Source: Rubripirellula tenax (GTDB lineage Bacteria > Planctomycetota > Planctomycetia > Pirellulales > Pirellulaceae). From it: a stretch of 64,000 bases of DNA. Location of the stretch: NCBI RefSeq assembly GCF_007860125.1, contig NZ_SJPW01000003.1, forward strand, positions 310,001 to 374,000, in the 5' to 3' direction. Positions 51,549 through 58,912 of this stretch are shown here, piece by piece; the first letter of the stretch is position 1, and each line of letters opens with the position of its first letter. The notes below the pieces were generated by a model. It ran no database searches and had not been told where the DNA came from. It was given only the letters and a program-made list of their open reading frames with translations. The position numbers were made by a program, and so were the translations under genes.

Positions 51549-54089
51549 ATGAGAGCACAAGTGTTAAAAACCGTTTTCGGGCTCGTTGCAGCGTTGTTGT
51601 TCGCTGTTAATGCCCAAGCAGGATGTGGCGAATGTGGAGGCTGCGAAAGTGGCTCTGGTTGTGTCACAAGTGGCGGCGTCGCCATGGGTAGTGGCGGCGG
51701 CAGCGTCGTCTACAGCAGCGGCGATGCCGGTGCATATGGTATCGGAAGCGGCGCCTCAGGCGGAGCTTGTGGTCCCAGCGTTTCGTACGAAACGCGAACT
51801 GTCATGCAGTCGCAGTATGTGACCGAAACCCAAATGGTTCCGACCACATCGTATCAGCAGCAAACGCAAACGCGTATGCGAAACGTGACCCGCCGCGTGG
51901 CCAAGGTCCAAACCCGTCAACAAACTTACACGGTCAACGTGCCGCAAACCCAAACTCGTACGGAATCGTACAACGTTCAGGTCTGCGTCCCTTACACCGA
52001 AGAAGTGCCTTACACCGTACAAGTTCCGGTAACGACCCAGGTCGAAGAGTCGTACCAAGTTTCGGTCCCTTACACCGAAACCGTCGAACAAACCTACCAA
52101 GTGTCGGTTCCAAAGACGGAAGAGCGTACTGAAACCTACACCGTTTCAGTTCCTTACACCGAACAAGAAGCCTACACCGTTACGGTTCCTTACACCGAGC
52201 AAGTCGAACAGAGCTACCAAGTTCAAGTTCCTGTTCAAAAGACTCGTGAAGAAACTTACCAAGTTAGCGTTCCCTACACCGAGCAAGTCGAACAGACTTA
52301 CCAAGTGACGGTACCGGTAACCTCGACTCGCACCGAGTCGTATCAAGTTTCGGTTCCTTACACCGAGCAAATCGAGCAAACTTACACGGTCCAAGTACCG
52401 GTCACCTCGACCCGCACCGAATCGTACCAAGTCTCGGTTCCTTACACCGAAACGTCGACCCAAAGCTACACGGTTCAGGTTCCTTACCAAGAAACCAAGA
52501 CCCAAACTTACATGGTCAACGTTCCTTACACCGAGACCCTCGAGCAACCGTACAGCGTGACGGTTCCTTACACCGAGCAAGTCGCTCAAAACTACACCGT
52601 CCAAGTTCCTTACACCGAACAAGTCGCACAAAACTACACCGTGCGAGTTCCGGTTCAAGAAACCAAGACTGCGTATCGCACCGAAACCAAGTGTGTTCCG
52701 GTTACTTCGATGCGAACCGTAACGAAGGACCTTGGCAGCTACCAGTGCCAAGCCGTTGTTAGCGGCGGCGGAGCGTCCTATGGCGGCGGTGTCGTCGGCG
52801 GATCGATGGGCGGCGTTGTTGGCTCGGGAAGCGGAAACGGCTGCGGTTGTTGCTGCTGTGTTTCGACCTGCAACAGCGGTTGCGACGACGGCTGCGGCGG
52901 TTCGGGCATGAGCTCGGGCGGCGGCATGGGTGCTGGCGCTGCTTGTGGCCCAACGGTTTCTTACCGTCAAGTCTATGTGCCCAACATGGTCACCGAGCAA
53001 GTTCCAACGACGACCTACCAACGTCAATCGCAACAAGTTCCTTACTCGTACACAACGACCAGCTACACCACGCAGACTCAAACCCGCATGGTTCCTGTCC
53101 AACGTTGCCGTACCGAAACGCGTACTCGCATGGTCAACGTGACCAAGTACCGTACCGAACAACGCAGTCGCACTGTTCAAGTACAAAAGTCGCGTCAGGA
53201 ACAGCGTACGCGTGACTATGTTGTCACCAACTACCGCACCGAAACCAAGACTCGCGAAGTTCCTGTTACTCGCACTCGCTTGGAAACTCGCACCCGCGAA
53301 GTTCCTGTGACCACGATGAGCACCGAAAATCGCACTCGCATGGTATCGGTTCAAAAGACTCGCCTGGAAACTCGCACCCGCGAAGTTCCTGTGACCACGA
53401 TGTCGACCGAAACTCGGTCACGTATGGTTCCGGTTACCCGTACTCGCGTCGAAGATCGCACTCGTACGGTCAACTACACCGAGATGTCGACCGAAACTCG
53501 TACTCGCATGGTTTCGCAACAACGTACTCGTCAAGAGCAACGTAGCCGCGACGTCACCAAGTACCGCAGCGAAGAACGTACGCGTACGGTTCCTTACACC
53601 ACCATGGTTAGCGAAACCCGTACCCGCAGCGTTCCTGTGACGAAGACTCGCTTGGAAACACGCACTCGCATGGTTCCCAAGACGACCTACACGACGGAAA
53701 CCCGCACCAACACGGTCACCAAGCAACGCATGGAAACGCAACAGCGTTCACGCGAAGTTGCCTACACCGTCAACGTGCCACAAACCCGTACCCGTAACTA
53801 CAACGTGACTGTTTATGAAAACATCACCGAACAAGTTCCGGAAACCTACTCGGTTTGTGTCCCGGTCCAGTCGATGAAGGCTGTTCAAGTTCGTAAGTGC
53901 GTTTCGGTTCCGACCACTGTAACCGTTCCGGTTTACAACTCGGCACCTGCAATGAGCACTGGCGTCATGATGGACAGCAGCAGCTACGGCAGCGGCGAAG
54001 TCATCATGGACGGCGGCAGCTACGGCGGCGAAGTCATGACGGAATCGGCTCCGATGGCAACAGGTGCTGGTTGCACCAACTGCCAGTAG
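51549..54089 (+). CDS. Planctomycete YTV-repeat cell-wall protein 2
   Basis: 846 residues; the ATG is preceded by GGAGGG. Signal peptide at about 1-24 (VFGLVAALLFAVNAQA). A Cys/Gly head follows (GCGECGGCESGSGC). About 16 units of the 14-residue Glu/Thr-rich repeat come next, such as YQVSVPYTEQVEQT. One unit (YTVSVPYTEQEA) is two residues short. A Gly/Cys linker (GCGCCCCVSTCNSGCDDGCGG) leads to about 15 units of the 14-residue Arg-rich repeat, such as RLETRTREVPVTTM. The end is GAGCTNCQ, as in paralogue 1. The protein probably forms part of the proteinaceous cell wall and may be disulfide-linked. A strong terminator follows, so it is a single-gene unit. Confidence 0.92.
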   Translation: MRAQVLKTVFGLVAALLFAVNAQAGCGECGGCESGSGCVTSGGVAMGSGGGSVVYSSGDAGAYGIGSGASGGACGPSVSYETRTVMQSQYVTETQMVPTTSYQQQTQTRMRNVTRRVAKVQTRQQTYTVNVPQTQTRTESYNVQVCVPYTEEVPYTVQVPVTTQVEESYQVSVPYTETVEQTYQVSVPKTEERTETYTVSVPYTEQEAYTVTVPYTEQVEQSYQVQVPVQKTREETYQVSVPYTEQVEQTYQVTVPVTSTRTESYQVSVPYTEQIEQTYTVQVPVTSTRTESYQVSVPYTETSTQSYTVQVPYQETKTQTYMVNVPYTETLEQPYSVTVPYTEQVAQNYTVQVPYTEQVAQNYTVRVPVQETKTAYRTETKCVPVTSMRTVTKDLGSYQCQAVVSGGGASYGGGVVGGSMGGVVGSGSGNGCGCCCCVSTCNSGCDDGCGGSGMSSGGGMGAGAACGPTVSYRQVYVPNMVTEQVPTTTYQRQSQQVPYSYTTTSYTTQTQTRMVPVQRCRTETRTRMVNVTKYRTEQRSRTVQVQKSRQEQRTRDYVVTNYRTETKTREVPVTRTRLETRTREVPVTTMSTENRTRMVSVQKTRLETRTREVPVTTMSTETRSRMVPVTRTRVEDRTRTVNYTEMSTETRTRMVSQQRTRQEQRSRDVTKYRSEERTRTVPYTTMVSETRTRSVPVTKTRLETRTRMVPKTTYTTETRTNTVTKQRMETQQRSREVAYTVNVPQTRTRNYNVTVYENITEQVPETYSVCVPVQSMKAVQVRKCVSVPTTVTVPVYNSAPAMSTGVMMDSSSYGSGEVIMDGGSYGGEVMTESAPMATGAGCTNCQ

Positions 54090-54132
54090 TCTGAATCGTT
54101 GCCCGCCAAAGGCGGGCGTCTGAAAATCTGAG

Positions 54133-54166
54133 AGCCTCGGAAACGAAAGTTTCCGAGGCTTTTTTT
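54133..54166 (+). terminator. Intrinsic terminator of YTV gene 2
   Basis: A perfect 12-base stem AGCCTCGGAAAC / GTTTCCGAGGCT with a GAAA tetraloop is followed by TTTTTT. It is the strongest terminator in the window. Confidence 0.93.
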
Positions 54167-54293
54167 ATGCGCGAAGGAAATGGATGTCGTGGTCGGTTCC
54201 TGGCTGTGCCCGTGATGCTAAACTTTCGTCAAAGCCCACAAGGCGGCTAGCAATGCCGCTGGAGAACAAACGCCCCGATTTGGAGTCACCGCC

Positions 54294-55079
54294 ATGCAGT
54301 ACGTCGACGTGAAGATCCACGAAAACGTCGCAACGCTGTTAATGGACCGCGCGGGCATGCGAAACTCGCTCAATCCACAATTGATCGACGACCTGAAGAC
54401 GGCTTTCTCGGATGTCCACCAAGAAAAGCGAGTCCGCGCCGTGGTGCTGGCCGGATCCGGGGAACACTTCTGCGCGGGAATCGACTTGCGTGTCTTTGGC
54501 GAGATCGCAGCTTTGCCGACCGAAGAGGCGCTCGGACAGTGGCACGCCGCTTGGTGGCATTTGACGGAGTTATTCGAACAGATGCTTCGATTCCCCAAGC
54601 CCATTGTCGCGGCCGTTGACGGATCGGCGATCGGCGCGGGACTGGGGCTGGCGTTGGCCTGCGACATCATCGTGCCCTCGACTCGTGCCCACTTGGGCGC
54701 TGGTGCCGTTCGCGTTGGCTTGGTGGGCGGTGCGACGGCGGCACTATTGACGTTTCGTGCCGGCGGCGCAACGGCGTCTCGAATGCTATTGACCAGTGAA
54801 TCGGTCGATGCCGACGAAGCGTACCGGCTGAATCTGACGATCGCACCCGTTTCATCGGAACACATCTGGATCGCCGCCAAAGACGCGGCCCAAAAATGTT
54901 CTCATGGTCCCTACGAAGCCGTGCAAGCGACCAAGCGATTGCTGAACGAAAGCATCGGCGAGACTTTGATGACGCAGTTGACCGCCGGTGCCGCCGACAG
55001 CGCGACAGCATGCACGACCGAGTCAGCCGCCGAAGGGATTCGTTCGTTCCTAGACAAACGAGTACCCAAGTGGCCGTAA
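54294..55079 (+). CDS. Enoyl-CoA hydratase/isomerase family protein
   Basis: 261 residues, the usual crotonase length. VVLAGSGEHFCAGIDL and AAVDGSAIGAGLGLALACDIIV form the CoA-binding and oxyanion-hole regions. The segment that normally carries a catalytic glutamate (P-E-x-G) reads GAVRVGLVGGATAALL here. So a typical hydratase reaction is uncertain; an isomerase, thioesterase or decarboxylase-like role is equally possible. Its last bases overlap the GTG start of the nuclease gene by 10. Confidence 0.9.
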   Translation: MQYVDVKIHENVATLLMDRAGMRNSLNPQLIDDLKTAFSDVHQEKRVRAVVLAGSGEHFCAGIDLRVFGEIAALPTEEALGQWHAAWWHLTELFEQMLRFPKPIVAAVDGSAIGAGLGLALACDIIVPSTRAHLGAGAVRVGLVGGATAALLTFRAGGATASRMLLTSESVDADEAYRLNLTIAPVSSEHIWIAAKDAAQKCSHGPYEAVQATKRLLNESIGETLMTQLTAGAADSATACTTESAAEGIRSFLDKRVPKWP

Positions 55080-56056
55080 GACCCAACGCGATTGCAGCCA
55101 TCGCTTGCTTTGCGTTGCTCATCATCATGAACCGACCGGTACTCGGATGGTCAGCCAGCGGACATCACATGGTGGGCGTGATCGCTTATGACTTGATGAA
55201 CGCTGAGACTCGCTCCGAAGTGATGCGAATCCTTCGTCATCATCCCCAGTTCAACAAACACTTCTTGCCGCCCAAGAACGTTCATGACCCGGAATCGATT
55301 CATCGCTGGCAGATCGGCATCGCCGGTTGTTGGCCGGACTTCATTCGCGACTCCAACGAAGACCGTCCGAAGTGGCACTATGAATTGGGAGCCAGCTACG
55401 TGATCGGCAATGTTCGTCCACCCAACCCGGTTGGCCCGCCACCTCGCGGTGCGACCATGAAAGAGGAAGACCTGTATTTGTCGCAAGCGATTGAGGTTTG
55501 CACCCAGACGCTAGGGGATGCATCGAAGTCGGATGAAGAGCGAGCCGTCGCGCTGTGCTGGGTCCTGCATCTCTACGCGGACGGCCATCAACCCTGCCAC
55601 GCCGGATCACTTTACGCTCCTGCATTTCCCAAAGGTGACCGTGGCGGCAATCAGATCGAGTTGGCCGACGGCAGCAACCTGCACACGGCTTGGGACAACT
55701 TGCTGGGAAGCTATCCATCGGCCAACGAAGTGCGATCTCGCGTTGCCGCACTTGGCGACATTCGATCAGACATGATGAAGCTGTATCTACGCGGGGGCAA
55801 AGACAGGTGGATACTGCCCAAGACGTGGATCGAGGAATCATTAGTGGTCGCAAAGTCCTACGTGTACTCCGACGAAGTCACTGGCCCCATCATCGCGGCT
55901 TCACGCGGACTGACACCCCGCATCCCGCCTCTAAAACTTTCGACCGACTACTACCGGGTGGCCGGCGAAGTTGCACGGTACCGAATCAAGCAAGCCGGAT
56001 TTCGAGCCGGCGTTGCAGTCGTCCGATGTGTCGAGAAGCCGTCGCGCCGACCTTGA
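55070..56056 (+). CDS. S1/P1-type nuclease-like protein, exported
   Basis: I chose the GTG at 55070, giving 328 residues, because it supplies a full signal peptide (VRPNAIAAIACFALLIIMNRPVLG); the ATG at 55127 would leave too little. Cleavage before WSASGHHMVGVIAYD would leave Trp at the mature N-terminus, as in P1 nuclease, where Trp1 is a zinc ligand. GHHMV and later ALCWVLHLYADGHQPCHAG with NLHTAWDN match zinc-ligand blocks of the family. These enzymes cut single-stranded nucleic acid and also release 3'-phosphates. The start overlaps the crotonase gene, so the pair is probably cotranscribed although they are functionally unrelated. Confidence 0.85.
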   Translation: MAVRPNAIAAIACFALLIIMNRPVLGWSASGHHMVGVIAYDLMNAETRSEVMRILRHHPQFNKHFLPPKNVHDPESIHRWQIGIAGCWPDFIRDSNEDRPKWHYELGASYVIGNVRPPNPVGPPPRGATMKEEDLYLSQAIEVCTQTLGDASKSDEERAVALCWVLHLYADGHQPCHAGSLYAPAFPKGDRGGNQIELADGSNLHTAWDNLLGSYPSANEVRSRVAALGDIRSDMMKLYLRGGKDRWILPKTWIEESLVVAKSYVYSDEVTGPIIAASRGLTPRIPPLKLSTDYYRVAGEVARYRIKQAGFRAGVAVVRCVEKPSRRP

Positions 56057-56085
56057 TAAGCTGCTGATTTTACGCAACGGGGCAC

Positions 56086-56988
56086 TCAACCACGACTGAT
56101 AAGCACGACGCCTCCCAAGATGCCCGCGATGCACACCAACTTGGCTCGCCAATTCTTTTCGCCCAGTTTTAAAATCCCAAAAACGAAGGAAACGATCACG
56201 GACGTACGACGCACAGGCGAGATAACAGAGATCAACGCCTCGGGATCTGAAACGGCGGTGAAGTAGACGAAGTCGGCAACCAACAGAAAGATCGCAATCA
56301 GTGGGATCGACCACTTCCACTGAAACGGCTTTCTGGTTCGATCAACGAAGTACCAACGGATCGCAAGCGGCATCATCACGGGAACTAAGTAGATTGAAAA
56401 CCACGCCTGTACCGTGGCCGGCGGGATGGCGACGGTCTGCAACAAGTACTTGTCGTAAATCGCACTGATCGCGCCCAGCAGTGTCGCCACCACCATCAAC
56501 GCAACCGCTTTGCTGCGGTGGAAATGAATGCCTTCGCGTTTCCCAATCCGCGAGAACGAAAAGAACGCGATCAGAATAACGACCATGCCCATCCACTGCA
56601 TCATCGACGGCCGTTCGTGCATCGCGATCACCGCGATCGCTACCGTCCACAACGGACTGGTTGCCCGAATCGGCGTGGCGATCGAAATGGGCAATTGCTT
56701 CATCGCAAAGAAGGCGGCCGTCCACGACGCGCCGACCAAGACCGACTTCAGCAACAATCGAACGTGATCTTGGGCCGACACGTCCGTCAACGCGGAAAAG
56801 ATTCCGTCCCTGGCATCGCCCGAAAATGCCGACCACAGGATCGCCGGCAACCATACGATCGCTGCCGTCATCACGTTGAATAACAAGACGACGGGAACCG
56901 CATTGTCTTTGACCGCAGACTTCTTCGCGATGTCATAGAAGCCTAAGCAAACAGCCGAGACAATGCTCAGCAACACCCAATCCATCAC
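56086..56988 (-). CDS. DMT-superfamily (EamA-like) transporter
   Basis: 300 residues with about ten transmembrane helices in two EamA halves, starting WVLLSIVSAVCLGFYDIAKKSA. The loop WTAAFFAMKQLPISIATPIRATSPLWTVAIAVIAMHERPS is the typical end of the first half, and AVSDPEALISVISPVRRTSVIVSFVFGILKLGEKN that of the second. The GTG at 56988 overlaps the stop of the upstream sulfatase; an ATG follows at 56985. It moves a small metabolite across the inner membrane; the substrate is unknown, though a sugar or amino acid related to the sulfatase product is conceivable. Confidence 0.88.
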   Translation of the reverse strand: MMDWVLLSIVSAVCLGFYDIAKKSAVKDNAVPVVLLFNVMTAAIVWLPAILWSAFSGDARDGIFSALTDVSAQDHVRLLLKSVLVGASWTAAFFAMKQLPISIATPIRATSPLWTVAIAVIAMHERPSMMQWMGMVVILIAFFSFSRIGKREGIHFHRSKAVALMVVATLLGAISAIYDKYLLQTVAIPPATVQAWFSIYLVPVMMPLAIRWYFVDRTRKPFQWKWSIPLIAIFLLVADFVYFTAVSDPEALISVISPVRRTSVIVSFVFGILKLGEKNWRAKLVCIAGILGGVVLISRG

Positions 56989-58898
56989 GATCCGAGATGA
57001 TCCAACCGCAACTGTATGTCGCTTTTCGGATCCACTTTGAACAACATGATAACGCCGCGAAAATGGATGGGAAATCGACCATCGGTGTGGTCGTTCAAGT
57101 AAACCGCCGAGTTCAAAATCTGCAATGCTTCGGCTTCGCTGGTCGCACGTTCCAATGCCCTGATAACATACGGTCGCGGGTCTTGATCACCGACGATCGC
57201 AACAAATTCGGCCGCCCGGGCCACAACGATCGGCTCCAAGTCCTGAAGCCGGGCAGTGGCTTGCGGCAGTAACGACGCGGCTGTTTTCCCAAAACTTGCG
57301 GCCGCCGCCAACGCCCAATAACGCGACCAAGGATCCTGGCTGTCCAGTGCGATCCGCAACTTCGGTTCGGCCTCGGCCCAGGGCATCGCGGCTAAGTTGG
57401 CGATGTCGATCAGATCCGCGATCGCTTCTTTGTTGGCTTGCCCAAAGACGGTCGGGCTTCCAATCTCGTCATCCGACAAAACCGCTTCCGGAAAGAAACT
57501 GAGGTCGGGCATCGCTTTCAACCGGCCAACCAAACGGTTGCGTAGCCTGACCAAGTCCGCCGCATGTGACGGATCATCGGCGAGGTTATTGACTTCGTCG
57601 GGATCCGAATCCAAGTCGTATAACGCCTCGGTCGGCTTGGGCTGGAAGAACTGATCTTGAACCGGATCCAGCCGTCCCTCCTCGTGAAGCTTCCGCCACT
57701 GCTGGTATGCAGCCATCCTGTACCGATACGCGTTCAGCATGCCATCGGGATAATACGGTTCAAAGTTACGAACGTACTTAAGGTTCCCGACGCGAATCGT
57801 TCGCACCAGATCGTATTTTTCATCGAAACGATCGGCGTACCCAAATGCTTCATTACGCCGATCGACGTCATTTGCCGCGACGCCTGGACCGAGAAACGGC
57901 TTGCCGTCAACATCTTGGGGCGGCGTGATGCCAGCCAAGTTCAGAACGGTTGGACCGAAATCAACGAACTCGACAAAGCCACCTGCGCGATCACCACGCG
58001 AGCGATCGACAAGTCCCTTGAAGTTCTCTGGCACACGAACGACAAGCGGCACATGCAACCCGGATTCAAACACGTATCCTTTCGAGCGAGGCAAAACGCC
58101 ACCGTGGTCACCGAAGTAAAAGACGAAGGTGTTTTCGAGCTGACCGGCGGTCGACAATTCATCCAGCACTTTGCCAACCAATCGGTCAATGTCTGCCATC
58201 CGGTCGTGATAGCGGGCAACCGAGTATCGAAACACAGGCTGGTCGGGGAAATAGGGCGGCAGCCCCACCGAGCTTGGGTCCGTTTCGGTCGGCTTGCTCT
58301 CGACATCCGACGCCGGAAAGTGCAATCGACTCTCGTGCGAATCCGCGAACGTTTCGACATGGAAGAAAGGTGTCGCGTCCGACGGCCGATTCTTCCAAGA
58401 CGCCCGCTTGGACGAGTCGTCCCAAACGTCGCCGGCGCGGACGGCGTTGTAGTCTTCCTTGGAATGGTTGCTGGTGTAGTATCCGCCATCTCGCAAATAG
58501 GCAGGGAACATTCGCAAACCCGGCGGCATAGGGACCGTACGAATACGGCGATGAAATTGGGTGCCGATGCGTGGCCCGTAACACGACGTGATCAAGGTGG
58601 TCCGTGCAACCGAACACACAGGCGCGTTCGAAAAAGCATGGTCGAACGTAATACCAGCCGATGCCATGGCTTCGATCCGGGGCGCGACGGCGCCGTCTTG
58701 ATCAAAATGCCGCAGGTAGTCGGCTGAATTGTCTTCCGACATGATCCACACGATGTTGGGACGCTTCGCCGCGGTTGGTGGTTGGGCGGGTGTTTGGGAA
58801 AACCCCTGCTGCGATATCAAAACGGCGTGACCGGCAGTCAACGCAAAAACGAATACCGGGTAGAATCCAAAACCGAAGATGCGGCGTGAATTTTTCAA
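56985..58898 (-). CDS. Secreted sulfatase with a HEAT-like C-terminal domain
   Basis: 637 residues from the TTG at 58898; no ATG is available before the signal peptide (FYPVFVFALTAGHAVLIS). The sulfatase core begins RPNIVWIMSEDNSADYLRHF. The modification motif reads CSVAR rather than CxPxR. FVFYFGDHGGVLPRSKGYVFESGLHVPLVVRVP supplies the second metal site and the substrate loop. After the sulfatase domain (about residue 480 onward) there are helical repeats (AADLVRLRNRL, MPWAEAEPKLRIALDSQDPWSRYWALAAAASFG) that look like HEAT repeats. The stop overlaps the DMT transporter gene. The start is only 14 bases from the divergent S9 peptidase start. Confidence 0.88.
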   Translation of the reverse strand: MKNSRRIFGFGFYPVFVFALTAGHAVLISQQGFSQTPAQPPTAAKRPNIVWIMSEDNSADYLRHFDQDGAVAPRIEAMASAGITFDHAFSNAPVCSVARTTLITSCYGPRIGTQFHRRIRTVPMPPGLRMFPAYLRDGGYYTSNHSKEDYNAVRAGDVWDDSSKRASWKNRPSDATPFFHVETFADSHESRLHFPASDVESKPTETDPSSVGLPPYFPDQPVFRYSVARYHDRMADIDRLVGKVLDELSTAGQLENTFVFYFGDHGGVLPRSKGYVFESGLHVPLVVRVPENFKGLVDRSRGDRAGGFVEFVDFGPTVLNLAGITPPQDVDGKPFLGPGVAANDVDRRNEAFGYADRFDEKYDLVRTIRVGNLKYVRNFEPYYPDGMLNAYRYRMAAYQQWRKLHEEGRLDPVQDQFFQPKPTEALYDLDSDPDEVNNLADDPSHAADLVRLRNRLVGRLKAMPDLSFFPEAVLSDDEIGSPTVFGQANKEAIADLIDIANLAAMPWAEAEPKLRIALDSQDPWSRYWALAAAASFGKTAASLLPQATARLQDLEPIVVARAAEFVAIVGDQDPRPYVIRALERATSEAEALQILNSAVYLNDHTDGRFPIHFRGVIMLFKVDPKSDIQLRLDHLGS

Positions 58899-58912
58899 GA
58901 GAGACTCTTTCG

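Noticed and set aside
52146-53354. A 402-codon minus-strand frame inside YTV gene 2
   Set aside because: It is antisense to the repeat arrays for the same reason, and has no ribosome binding site or recognisable domain.
57657-58727. A 356-codon plus-strand frame
   Set aside because: Antisense to the sulfatase gene and without any recognisable domain.
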